NCBI GenBank assembly: GCA_965212525.1
Contig: CBDBVC010000042.1
Coordinates: 79,437 to 143,436, forward strand
DNA length: 64,000 nucleotides
Origin: SZUA-38 sp965212525
GTDB lineage: Bacteria > Pseudomonadota > Gammaproteobacteria > Xanthomonadales > SZUA-38
Direction: 5' to 3'
Shown piece after piece: positions 9,253 to 18,424 of the stretch. Positions within the stretch are counted from its first letter, which is position 1, and each line of letters begins with the position of its first letter. A program made the translations under genes and the position numbers. The notes under the pieces were generated by a model that saw nothing but the letters and a program-made list of their open reading frames with translations, ran no database searches and was not told the DNA's origin.

Positions 9253-9285
9253 TGCCCTGATGATGCGTCACGCAATATCAGGGCA
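9253..9285. repeat. Inverted repeat between convergent genes
   Basis: TGCCCTGAT (9253-9261) pairs perfectly with ATCAGGGCA (9277-9285). Inside the loop a second GCG-TCA-CGC mini-stem can form. There is no T run, so it is not a standard terminator. It lies between the convergent beta-helix and symporter genes and may protect or end their 3' RNA. Confidence 0.5.
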
Positions 9286-9350
9286 TGCCGGATTCCCGAA
9301 TGTGTCCCGTTTCTGATGCTCTGAATGGTTAAGTACCTGGACCTCAGGTC

Positions 9351-11030
9351 TCAGGGATGGCGGATCTCTTCGACCATGTCCTGCACCGGGTTCGGCGAAT
9401 CCTGAGTGAACCGGAATACCGTGAAGGCCACGGCAAAATTGATCAGCATGCCCAGGGTACCGATACCCTCCGGGGATATGCCCAGCCACCAGTGTTCGGC
9501 TGTGTTCGCCGCCGGGTTGATGAACTTGAAATAGATGATATAGCTGGCCGTGAATCCGATGCCCGCCAGCATACCGGCAATGGCACCTTCCTTGTTCATG
9601 CGCTTGTGGAAGATGCCCAGGATGATGGCCGGAAAGAAGGAGGAGGCCGCCAGCCCGAAGGCGAACGCCACCACCTGCGCCACAAAACCGACCGGATTGA
9701 TTCCGAGATAACCGGCAATACCTATGGCCACGGCGGCCGAAATGCGCGCATACAACAGTTCCTGACGATCGTTGATTTCTGGCATCAGGTTTCGTTTCAG
9801 CAGGTCGTGTGATATCGACGTCGAAATCACCAGCAGCAGGCCGGCGGAGGTCGACAGGGCCGCTGCAATTCCACCGGCTGCAATCAGGGCGATGATCCAG
9901 GCCGGCAGTCTGGCAATTTCAGGATTGGCCAGCACCATGATGTCCCGGTCTATGCGCATTTCATTGCGATCATCACCGGCATAGAACATGCGTCCGTCCT
10001 GGTTCTTGTCGGTCCATTCAATCAGCCCGGTCTTCTCCCAGTTGCTGACCCAGGAGGGTGCCTGTTCGTACACGGTACCCTGATTGTCAGGCCCATTGAT
10101 AGTGTCCACCATGTTGATGCGGGCAAAGGTGGCGACCGCCGGTGCCGTGGTGTACAGAATGGCGATGAACAGCAGCGCCCAGCCGGCCGAGCGGCGTGCA
10201 TCATGCACTCTGGGTACGGTGAAGAATCGCACGATGACGTGTGGCAGGCCGGCGGTACCCACCATCAGTGCGGCAGTGATGAAGAAGACGTCGATCGTGG
10301 CCTTGCTGCCATCGGTATAGGCCGAAAAGCCGAGTTCTGCCGAGAGGCCATTGAGCTTGTCGAGCAAATAGGTGTCTGGCTGATCGACCAGGGTATCTCC
10401 AAAGCCGAACTGTGGCACGGGGTTACCGGTAATCAGTAGCGAAATGAATATTGCCGGCACCAGGTAGGCGAAGATCAGCACACAGTACTGTGCCACCTGG
10501 GTATAGGTGATGCCCTTCATGCCGCCCAGTACGGCGTAGATGAACACCACCGCCATGCCGATGAATACACCATAGGTGACATCCACTTCGAGAAAGCGTG
10601 CAAACACGACGCCGACGCCGCGCATCTGACCGGCGATATACGTGAACGAGATGAAAATGGTACAGAGAACGGCCACCGTCCGGGCAGTCTGCGAGTAATA
10701 GCGATCACCAATGAAATCGGGAACGGTAAACTTGCCGAATTTTCTGAGGTAGGGGGCAAGACAGAGTGCCAGTAGTACATAGCCGCCTGTCCAGCCCATC
10801 AGGTAGACGGCACCGTCGTAACCCATGAATGAAATCAGTCCGGCCATCGAGATGAATGATGCCGCTGACATCCAGTCGGCCGCCGTGGCCATGCCGTTGG
10901 CGATCGGGTGCACGTGCTGGCCGGCAATATAGAATTCGCTGGTTGATCCGGCCATCGAGCGTATGGCAATGACGATGTAGAGGGCGAATGACAGCCCGAC
11001 GATGAGAAATGTCCAGCCCTGGATATCCAT
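9351..11030 (-). CDS. Sodium:solute symporter, VC_2705/ActP-like (acetate-type)
   Basis: 559 residues with about 13 hydrophobic segments. The N-terminal region (SEFYIAGQHVHPIANGMATAADWMSAASF) and GYDGAVYLMGWTGGYVLLAL are signatures of the solute:sodium symporter family near ActP; the 550-plus length with a ~60-residue hydrophilic loop (around EWTDKNQDGRMFYAGDDRNE) matches the VC_2705 subfamily. It likely takes up acetate or another short carboxylate with Na+ across the inner membrane. Its ATG overlaps the stop of the DUF4212 gene by one base (TGATG), so the two are translationally coupled and probably form a two-subunit carrier, as is usual for this subfamily. Confidence 0.88.
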   Translation of the reverse strand: MDIQGWTFLIVGLSFALYIVIAIRSMAGSTSEFYIAGQHVHPIANGMATAADWMSAASFISMAGLISFMGYDGAVYLMGWTGGYVLLALCLAPYLRKFGKFTVPDFIGDRYYSQTARTVAVLCTIFISFTYIAGQMRGVGVVFARFLEVDVTYGVFIGMAVVFIYAVLGGMKGITYTQVAQYCVLIFAYLVPAIFISLLITGNPVPQFGFGDTLVDQPDTYLLDKLNGLSAELGFSAYTDGSKATIDVFFITAALMVGTAGLPHVIVRFFTVPRVHDARRSAGWALLFIAILYTTAPAVATFARINMVDTINGPDNQGTVYEQAPSWVSNWEKTGLIEWTDKNQDGRMFYAGDDRNEMRIDRDIMVLANPEIARLPAWIIALIAAGGIAAALSTSAGLLLVISTSISHDLLKRNLMPEINDRQELLYARISAAVAIGIAGYLGINPVGFVAQVVAFAFGLAASSFFPAIILGIFHKRMNKEGAIAGMLAGIGFTASYIIYFKFINPAANTAEHWWLGISPEGIGTLGMLINFAVAFTVFRFTQDSPNPVQDMVEEIRHP

Positions 11031-11308
11031 CAGTCAGATTCCTCATCGCTGTCCACACCAAAACGATGATCCAGCCGTTTCATCAGGGCGACATAGACAA
11101 ATATCAGCACGACAAAGACGTAGATGGCACCCTGCTGGGCGAACCAGAATCCCAGCGGGAAGCCGAACATGCGGTACTGGTTCAGCCAGTCAGCCAGCAG
11201 GATTCCGCAGCCGAACGAGATGAAGAACCAGATGCTGAGCAACACGGCCAGAATTCTCAGATTGGCTTTCCAGTACAGTCGAGCGCGTTCTTCTGCCAGG
11301 TGGGACAT
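11030..11308 (-). CDS. DUF4212 small membrane subunit of the symporter
   Basis: 92 residues from ATG 11308; upstream codons extend the frame to 11356 but add no family sequence. Two transmembrane helices (residues ~18-40 and ~50-75) flank the short loop DWLNQYRMFGFPLGFWFAQQ, the DUF4212 hallmark. Proteins of this family are encoded immediately before SSS-type transporters of the VC_2705 group and are regarded as accessory subunits. Here the stop codon overlaps the start of the 559-residue symporter. The C-terminal acidic tail (VDSDEESD) should face the cytoplasm. Function beyond partnership is not known from sequence. Confidence 0.85.
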   Translation of the reverse strand: MSHLAEERARLYWKANLRILAVLLSIWFFISFGCGILLADWLNQYRMFGFPLGFWFAQQGAIYVFVVLIFVYVALMKRLDHRFGVDSDEESD

Positions 11309-11421
11309 GCGATGTCTTCCAGTTTCCGGAAAGCATCGATTGTACTGCCAGGTCACCGGTTCCCGTCAATGGTTGATTGTGTGGCAGGGTTCACGTTGAC
11401 ATGAACCCTGCCGTCATGAGC

Positions 11422-13704
11422 CTATGAAGGTGAGTAGAGCAGGGTGATGCCCCAGCTGTTGAGCGTTCCGGTGTCGGCACCTTCCAGGTCCCGAATCCGC
11501 AGGGTCCAGTCACCATTGATGTCGACACCCGTGAGCAGGTCCAGTGAGGCGACCAGGCTGCGATCGTAGATCAGCTTCAGGTCATTTCTGAATTCACCAC
11601 TTCGATTGTGCAGCACCACCAACTCTCCACCCGGTGCAGCCAGTTCAACCAGCAGGTCGCCAATGTAGGTATGTGTGATATCAACACTGATGTTGATCTC
11701 GGTCAGCGTTCCCGATTCTCCGATGGTGATGGTGTCACTGATACCAGTCGTGTCGTCATCGGGAATGGCCTGGTCAGGCGATGAATCACCATCGGTCATC
11801 TGGTTCTGTGACGCATAGTCGATGTCGAGCGTCCATCGGTTCAGGCGGCCGACGTCTGCACCTTCCATGTCGGCAATATGCAGTGACCATTGCCCGGTGA
11901 TCGATTCATCATCAAGCGTGGACAAACCTGCGGTGTTGTCGCGGTTGTAAGTGAAGCGGATGTCATCGGCCGTGTTTCCACTGCGGTTGTGCAATACCAC
12001 AGCTGTCCCGGCCGGTGAGATCAGACTCACTACCAGGTCGCCGATGTAACTGTGTGTGATATCCACATGCACGCTCAGATCAGTCAGCTGTCCGGTTTCA
12101 GTCAGCATAGTGCTGCTGCTCACGCCATTGTCGTCATCATCCGGAATCAACAGATGTGCGGTGATCTCACGGCTCACATGCGAGGAGGGTTGCACCGGCT
12201 GGCCAACCGAGAAATCGATGCTCTGTCCAGGTGCTGAAATTTCCGACACCTCGAGACCGGAGTCTGATCCGTCCCACTGACGTGATGACGGTGTCGTCTG
12301 ATGCGATAGTGCAATACCCGCCACCGCATCGAACAGATCATCGTTGTCGCCTGGCCGGTTGGATTCCAGATCAAGCCGGCCATCGGCCTGCAATAGTGCC
12401 ATCTGATAATGTCGTGCAGCCGTGCCGTCCTGCCATTCGTTGGAACCGTTCGTGTCGCAGTGATAAATGGCCAGGCCGGAAGAGGGCAGGTGTTCATCCA
12501 GACCGAGCCGTGAACGGTTCTCGATGATGAAATATTCATTCGGCGCACTGGTGGTGTATTTCATCACCGTTCCGTAATCACCGTGACTGGCACTGTGCTG
12601 CCCCGGGCCGTTCAACAGCACTTCATTGGGAGTCCACCCCACCAGATCGCGCAGAAAGGCGGAAATGGGAGAGGGTGTCCTGCCCCGATCGAGGTGATTG
12701 CCTCCACTCATCAGGCAATAGCGACCCATACCGCGACTGGGCCGGTTATCTCCGTCGCGCCGGCCGTAATCATACAGGTCGGGGAAACGGCATAATTGAT
12801 GGCCGATCTCATGACAGTAGGTGCCGATACTGAGATCAACAGCACGGCGTCCCATGCTTGAAATCATGTAGAAATGAGTGCGTAGATTACCGTGGTTCAT
12901 GATGCGTACCGAATTGTGCGGCCACAGTTCAGAAGGGTTATTGTTGTTTCCGTTGACACCATACACCGTGCTGCCGGCATACATGAAGCTGAGCGCATCG
13001 ATGATGCCCTCATTACGTGAATCCAGTTGCGTCAGATCAAAGCCGTCGGCATCGAGCTGAGCCATGGACAGTGCAAAGGCTTCGGGCACGATGGAATGGG
13101 TCTCGTAGTGGCGCCTGTTGTGCGGCAGACGAATCGGCCCGACGACGTGGTTGCTGTAGTCCAGCAGACCGTTGGACATCAGTGAATAGTATTCGCGTAC
13201 CGAACAGAAGTTGCCGTTGGTCGTGTAGTTGTCATCGTTGAGCATGGCACGCACGTCATCGGCATCAACGGCAGCCCGCACATCACTGAATTCGACCAAT
13301 ATGGTCAAACCGAGCACGGTACCATCACTCACCCGGCGCCCATTGAGCAGGCCGTCATTCGGGCCCAATGTAAACAGGGTATTGTCGCTCAGGGCAATCA
13401 CCTGATCTTCGGGTCGAAGCTCCGTGTAGCGGGCATCAAATCGCACCTGCTGAACGTCGGTGGACTCCTGCAGGTGTCGACGGATTCCGAAAGGCGGATT
13501 CTTGTCCGCCGCCGCTCCGGTCGAAATCAGGCGACCCTGATGCAGGTCGGCATAACAGAATCTGCCGGCCAGCTCATCGTAACAAACGGTATAACCATCG
13601 GTAGTCTCGTAACGGACATAGAATTCATCGCCCCAGACTACCAGTTCAATATCAGGCCCGTTGGCCTGCTCAATCAACAGCGTTTCGCCGAATATCGCAC
13701 TCAT
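11422..13704 (-). CDS. M6-family metalloprotease with two C-terminal P domains
   Basis: 760 residues. ATG 13704 is chosen because GGAGG lies five bases upstream. The zinc site is HEIGHQLCRFPDLYD at residues ~298-312: HExxH plus the nearby third-ligand region of M6 (immune inhibitor A-like) peptidases. The N-terminal ~110 residues, with WGDEFYVRYETTDGYTV, match the pro-region of that family. Two tandem proprotein-convertase P domains (each with IPD..., THxYIGDL, LHNRSG and L-N-W) fill residues ~520-760 and are clearly paralogous. Unusually, no signal peptide is seen at the N-terminus. It probably degrades extracellular protein if exported by another route. No close operon partner. Confidence 0.85.
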   Translation of the reverse strand: MSAIFGETLLIEQANGPDIELVVWGDEFYVRYETTDGYTVCYDELAGRFCYADLHQGRLISTGAAADKNPPFGIRRHLQESTDVQQVRFDARYTELRPEDQVIALSDNTLFTLGPNDGLLNGRRVSDGTVLGLTILVEFSDVRAAVDADDVRAMLNDDNYTTNGNFCSVREYYSLMSNGLLDYSNHVVGPIRLPHNRRHYETHSIVPEAFALSMAQLDADGFDLTQLDSRNEGIIDALSFMYAGSTVYGVNGNNNNPSELWPHNSVRIMNHGNLRTHFYMISSMGRRAVDLSIGTYCHEIGHQLCRFPDLYDYGRRDGDNRPSRGMGRYCLMSGGNHLDRGRTPSPISAFLRDLVGWTPNEVLLNGPGQHSASHGDYGTVMKYTTSAPNEYFIIENRSRLGLDEHLPSSGLAIYHCDTNGSNEWQDGTAARHYQMALLQADGRLDLESNRPGDNDDLFDAVAGIALSHQTTPSSRQWDGSDSGLEVSEISAPGQSIDFSVGQPVQPSSHVSREITAHLLIPDDDDNGVSSSTMLTETGQLTDLSVHVDITHSYIGDLVVSLISPAGTAVVLHNRSGNTADDIRFTYNRDNTAGLSTLDDESITGQWSLHIADMEGADVGRLNRWTLDIDYASQNQMTDGDSSPDQAIPDDDTTGISDTITIGESGTLTEINISVDITHTYIGDLLVELAAPGGELVVLHNRSGEFRNDLKLIYDRSLVASLDLLTGVDINGDWTLRIRDLEGADTGTLNSWGITLLYSPS

Positions 13705-13880
13705 GTCGACCTCCATACACCGGGTCAACGCACCATCAGGATTTTCGATAGGGTCACCACAGTCCTTGTGATATTAGTCTAGAACACGAACTATCCATCG
13801 AAATTCTCACTGAGATAATCTATCTCATCTAGCCAAGCACGGCTGTCAGGAGTGCACTATCGAGATTGTAGGAAATTCAA

Positions 13881-16709
13881 TTAATTCAAAAAAAGTTCTG
13901 GGTCACTCAGGCGATTCTGAACCAGGTTATGGACTTGAGAAACAGTCGGGTGTCTACTGGTGAGTTGGTTAGTCATTTCGACTAGCAAGTCATTGATTTT
14001 CGAGTTATCAACTTGTCCGGGATTCAGAAGATACCCATGAATTTTCGATAAAGCGATGCGCCAGTCGTTGTGAGGATAATGGGCACGCAACAGGTCTTCA
14101 TTACCATCGGCGAAAGTCTTTGCTTGTGTAAATTCGCCCCGCATGAGGTGGTTTTGTACCAGGAACAAACGGGTTCGTCCGATGTTGTCGCTATCTTCAG
14201 GGCTATGTTCATTTAAGATGGCGAGTGACTGTGTCAAAGCTTCGTGAGCCTTGTCATATTCGCCAAGCATGGTTCCAATCTGACCAACCGATCGGTATGT
14301 ACCGTGAATCGCTGGACTATCCGCACCCACAATTCCTATTCTGATCGTTAGTGCTTCATTTAAATACTGAGAAGCTTTGTCGTAGTTACCTTTTTCTCGA
14401 TTCACATTGCCCAAATTATTGAGCATAATCGCCGACGGTTGTGTTTGTTTTCCGAAAAGCTCAACGAAGTGATCATATGCTTCAGAGAAGTAATACTCGG
14501 CTTCGTCGAATGAGTTACTCTTATAATAGGATGTAGCGAGGTTGTTCTTGATAATAGCAATTTGCTGATGTTTTGGATCGAAGGCTTCCAGTGCATAATC
14601 GAGTGCAGTCTTAATCATGACTGATGCACGTTCTATTTCATTCATATCATTCAAAAGCGAACCGTAATTGGAATATACATAGACATGGTCATGAGTCGGC
14701 TTATCATGAAGTGAATCGAGTAGTGCGATTGAATTAATGTAACGGCGTTCAGCTTTTTCGTATTCGCCCAAGCGGTGTTCAACTGTTGCCATATCGTTAG
14801 ATAACAAATATTTCCAGCGTGTTTTTTCTGTAAAGTTTGATGCCAGATCATCAGCGTCTTCCATCGCTTCCAGCGATTCCTTGTACTTGCCCAAATCCAT
14901 CAGTACTCTGCCCATGCCATGTCGATATTGCGCATATTGCGGTCTGGATTTCTGGTGCTTGGAAAATTCGAGATCGATGGCCTGCTGTTCATGTGCTAGA
15001 GACAATTCGTAATCATGCGATTTTCTATACGATACAGCGATAATATGATTCGCATAGGCAAGATCATATTTTTCAGATGCGTCATCAGTAATGCCGATTT
15101 GAATCGCAGTCTTCGCATATTCAATTGAGTCAGCATGTTTTGATAAATCGCTCGATACGATCGAGAGATCCATGTAAAGCCATGCAGGGTTATAGGCGAT
15201 AGATTGAGTATGACTGTTGAATAGCGATAGTGCTTCCAACAGTTGTTTTTCGGACTTTTCAAACTCACCCATACTTCGCAGCGCTCTCGCCACAGTATGC
15301 TTAATTTCAATCTGGATCTCAGGAGCGACATTCAGGCTGGAATCGATATTCTCGATGCCTTTATCCAGGAGCTGTTCCACGGAAGGAGTCTCACCAGTGA
15401 AATTATCACTATCTGTTCCCTGAAACAGCCCGACCAGGAATTCTTTCGTTTGCAATGCAGTGTCACGTTCGGTTCTTGCTATGTCACGTTCCTGGATGAT
15501 CTGGTATTGCTGATATCCGACTGCCGCGATAATCATGGCTGAGATGCCGACGGCGATCTTGTGCCGCTTGATAAATTTCCACCCCTTTGTCACTGCGCCA
15601 ACACGACGTGCATTGACCGGTTTGCCGAGCAGATAGGCCAGCACATCGTTGGAAAATTCCTGGGCGGAGACATAGCGATCTTCGGGATCGGCGCTCAACG
15701 CCTTGAGCACGATGTTGTCCAGGTCACCGCGAATCTTTCTCGGGATCAGGTCGGTCTTTGAGCGGCCCTGTGCCGACACACTGGACGACAGTCGTCTGCT
15801 TGGTGCCTGTGGATCGGTATCGAGTATGGCCTGTTCGTGTTCACGCGCATCCGACTCCAGATCTTCAAACGGACGCTTGCCAGTCAGCAGCTCATACAGG
15901 ATGACCCCCAGCGAATAGACATCACTGCTTGTGGAAATCAGCTTTCCGGTAATCTGTTCCGGGCTGGCGTAGGCGGGTGTCAGTCGGCGGTTGGCGGTCT
16001 GGGTGTGCAGATAGGTTGTCAGTGCCTGATTCGACGGCAACAGTTTGGCGATGCCGAAATCCAGCAGCTTCACATTGCCATCCTCATCCACAAGAATATT
16101 CGCCGGTTTCAGGTCACGATGAACGATCAGGTTCTTGTGGGCAAAACTGACGGCATCACACAGGCTGATGAACAGCAGCAGTCGCTGCTTGATGGTGAGC
16201 TGGTTGCGCCCGGCATACTCGGTGATCGGTGCACCCTTGATGTATTCCATCACGACGTAGGAACGATCCTGATCGGTTGTCCCGGCATCGATCAGCCGGG
16301 CGATATTGGGATGATCGAGCTGTGCCAGAATCTGCTGTTCACTCTTCAGGTGCCTGGCATCGATGTTGCGGTGCAGCACCTTGATGGCCACTTCCTGATC
16401 AAATTCGCGATCGATGCGGCGTGACCGGTATACGGTACCCATGCCGCCTGAGCCGATATTCTCGCCCAGACGGTAGGCACCAATCTCCTCGCCTTCCAGT
16501 TCACTCTGGATTTCTGTATCGGGCGTATCGGACGGATCTGCGGTCAGGTCAGCGCTGATGCTGTCATGCTCCAGAATTTCACGGCACCAGGTTATAAGCT
16601 CGGCATCGCCATCACAGAGTGATTCGAGCATCCTGTCACGCACTTCGGGCGGAAGTTCGATGACGCGCTGCAGGATTTTTGCAGCGCGCTGCTGTTTTTC
16701 AAGATTCAT
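13881..16709 (-). CDS. Membrane serine/threonine protein kinase with TPR sensor tail
   Basis: 942 residues from ATG 16709 (an in-frame ATG at 16748 is the alternative). Residues ~75-350 are a Hanks-type kinase: glycine loop IGSGGMGTVY (~85-94), Lys110 in VAIK, catalytic HRDLKPANI (Asp199), DFG (Asp217) and YASPEQ. A single transmembrane segment (IAVGISAMIIAAVGYQQYQII, ~385-405) is followed by a short coiled linker and at least seven TPR-like repeats to the end, placed outside the membrane if the kinase is cytoplasmic. All catalytic residues are present, so it should be active; targets are unknown. The TPR half is far richer in A+T than the kinase half. It follows the YiiX-like gene after ~140 bp. 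Confidence 0.87.
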   Translation of the reverse strand: MNLEKQQRAAKILQRVIELPPEVRDRMLESLCDGDAELITWCREILEHDSISADLTADPSDTPDTEIQSELEGEEIGAYRLGENIGSGGMGTVYRSRRIDREFDQEVAIKVLHRNIDARHLKSEQQILAQLDHPNIARLIDAGTTDQDRSYVVMEYIKGAPITEYAGRNQLTIKQRLLLFISLCDAVSFAHKNLIVHRDLKPANILVDEDGNVKLLDFGIAKLLPSNQALTTYLHTQTANRRLTPAYASPEQITGKLISTSSDVYSLGVILYELLTGKRPFEDLESDAREHEQAILDTDPQAPSRRLSSSVSAQGRSKTDLIPRKIRGDLDNIVLKALSADPEDRYVSAQEFSNDVLAYLLGKPVNARRVGAVTKGWKFIKRHKIAVGISAMIIAAVGYQQYQIIQERDIARTERDTALQTKEFLVGLFQGTDSDNFTGETPSVEQLLDKGIENIDSSLNVAPEIQIEIKHTVARALRSMGEFEKSEKQLLEALSLFNSHTQSIAYNPAWLYMDLSIVSSDLSKHADSIEYAKTAIQIGITDDASEKYDLAYANHIIAVSYRKSHDYELSLAHEQQAIDLEFSKHQKSRPQYAQYRHGMGRVLMDLGKYKESLEAMEDADDLASNFTEKTRWKYLLSNDMATVEHRLGEYEKAERRYINSIALLDSLHDKPTHDHVYVYSNYGSLLNDMNEIERASVMIKTALDYALEAFDPKHQQIAIIKNNLATSYYKSNSFDEAEYYFSEAYDHFVELFGKQTQPSAIMLNNLGNVNREKGNYDKASQYLNEALTIRIGIVGADSPAIHGTYRSVGQIGTMLGEYDKAHEALTQSLAILNEHSPEDSDNIGRTRLFLVQNHLMRGEFTQAKTFADGNEDLLRAHYPHNDWRIALSKIHGYLLNPGQVDNSKINDLLVEMTNQLTSRHPTVSQVHNLVQNRLSDPELFLN

Positions 16710-16850
16710 GGTGCAGTGAATATCCAGTAGCAGTTGGCAGCGGTCCATATGGTATCAAATCGCAATCGGTGAACAATTGCGGTCATGCTGTCACAATCCT
16801 GATTTTTTGATGACGTGATGCTGTCGCAGCCTCGATGCCGACGAGCATGC

Positions 16851-18191
16851 TCAGCGGTAACTGTCCTGCAGTAATTGTCTGGCGTGATCGGGCTCCGTGA
16901 CAATTTCACGCACCTCACAGGCACCGAATATGGCGACCAGTCTGAACAGGTCCGTGTCCAGTGCCAGGTCACAGATATCTTCAGCCGACAGTGTAGGGCG
17001 ACCGGCGCGTTCTCTTAGTGGAATATCCATCCCGCCGATGCCATCGTAGGCGCGATAGATCAGTTCGGTGCACACCAGCCGGTCTGAACGGAAGAAATCA
17101 AAATCGAAATTGTATTTCTTGCCCTGATGCTCGGCGATGCGCTCGATTCCCTGTCTGATCTGATCATCGGGCAGGTTTGGACGCAGGATGACAAAGCCGT
17201 CTACCGCAAGCGTCTGTTCCAGTGTGCGAAACAGCACACCGTCCTTGAGTGCCTCGAAGGTGCAATAGATGCCACGCGGTCGCTTGAGGGCATTGAGGCT
17301 GATATCGATGCCAGACTGATCACGCTCCTGCTGATCACCGATATACATGGAGGCATGTGGCCAGAATCCGGGCATGAACAGGTTGGTTAGGGCATATTTG
17401 TGCCGTGTTACCAGTGTGTCACCGGGTTGCAGCAGAGCACGTGCCTGCTCACGTACCTCAGCAGTCACGTGCTTGCCGCCACGTCTGACCATGTTTGAAA
17501 GGAAACGACCGGAAACTTCCAGGAAGCGAAACTGGGTGTACTGCTTGATGGTGGCGCCGCGCCGCTTCAGCGTGTGCTTGTGATAGCTGGCCGTCCGCCT
17601 GAGGAAATTTCGCTTGCTCGGGTCGAGCCATGCCGCGTATTCGGTTAATCGACTCACCATGTTACCGATATCCGGATCTGGTGCGAGGCGATCAATCTGA
17701 GCCTTCTGCTGCTCGGCAAAGTTCATCAGTGACAGCATGCGCTGGGCATTGTCCAGATCGATGAAGGATTCGAAGATTCGGGTGTACTGCTTGCGACCAA
17801 TACCGCGTTCGGGAATGGCTTCGTTCAGTTTGCGCTGTATGAACGTGTCGGTGGCGAATTCATCGAGCAGAAAGCGATCCAGACGAACCACCTGGCAGGC
17901 GGCGACAAAACCGATGACGAAACCGCGATACTGCTCGTATTCGAGAAAGTCATCAAGGTTCATGCCGAGGCGTTCGTGCAGTTCATCAATGATTTCCCAG
18001 AAACTACCACGTACATTGAGAAACTTGTGGAACCATTCTGCGATGTGTTCATCCTGTTCCGGCCTGAACAGTTCAGCCGAGATGATCGCCATGCGTTCGT
18101 CTGAATCAATTGCCTCGGATTCCAGTTCCGATGGCAGGTTGTCCAGTGACGCAAGCGTGCGTGCCAGTGTGGTGTTCAGCTCCGGGTCCAT
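16851..18191 (-). CDS. YiiX/YebB-like NlpC/P60-superfamily cysteine hydrolase with long N-terminal domain
   Basis: 446 residues. The C-terminal ~190 residues carry the permuted papain-like fold of YiiX/YebB proteins: LLQPGDTLVTRHK opens the domain, the conserved His is in WPHASMYIG and the nucleophile Cys in LVCTELIYRAYDG. The N-terminal ~245 residues are helical, soluble and not recognised; no signal peptide is seen, so the enzyme may act in the cytoplasm. Members of this group hydrolyse amide or thioester bonds, with lipids or peptides suggested as substrates; the substrate here is unknown. A near-consensus promoter lies ~30-55 bp upstream. The downstream kinase is on the same strand. Confidence 0.78.
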   Translation of the reverse strand: MDPELNTTLARTLASLDNLPSELESEAIDSDERMAIISAELFRPEQDEHIAEWFHKFLNVRGSFWEIIDELHERLGMNLDDFLEYEQYRGFVIGFVAACQVVRLDRFLLDEFATDTFIQRKLNEAIPERGIGRKQYTRIFESFIDLDNAQRMLSLMNFAEQQKAQIDRLAPDPDIGNMVSRLTEYAAWLDPSKRNFLRRTASYHKHTLKRRGATIKQYTQFRFLEVSGRFLSNMVRRGGKHVTAEVREQARALLQPGDTLVTRHKYALTNLFMPGFWPHASMYIGDQQERDQSGIDISLNALKRPRGIYCTFEALKDGVLFRTLEQTLAVDGFVILRPNLPDDQIRQGIERIAEHQGKKYNFDFDFFRSDRLVCTELIYRAYDGIGGMDIPLRERAGRPTLSAEDICDLALDTDLFRLVAIFGACEVREIVTEPDHARQLLQDSYR

Positions 18192-18218
18192 CTAGCGATC
18201 CCATAGTGTGTTGTATTC

Positions 18219-18247
18219 GTTATAGCCCGTTGTCTTTGGGTTGTCAC
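18219..18247 (-). promoter_or_regulatory. Predicted promoter of the YiiX-like gene
   Basis: On the minus strand GTGACA (18247-18242), a 17-bp spacer and TATAAC (18224-18219) each match consensus at five of six positions. Transcription would begin near 18212, about 20 nt before the ATG. Confidence 0.65.
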
Positions 18248-18424
18248 CTGAAGTGGGCGTGAGTATCGGAATATGACACCTGACCAGCCAGCATAGAAAC
18301 ACGAAATGCTCGCTTTACAGCTCCGGCGCGATGTCCTACACGACCTCTGGCATCTGGAAATTTCGGGGGCTCTCGGGCATATTGAGTGAAGCTCAGACAT
18401 CGGATATTCCCGTCACATTCTCAT

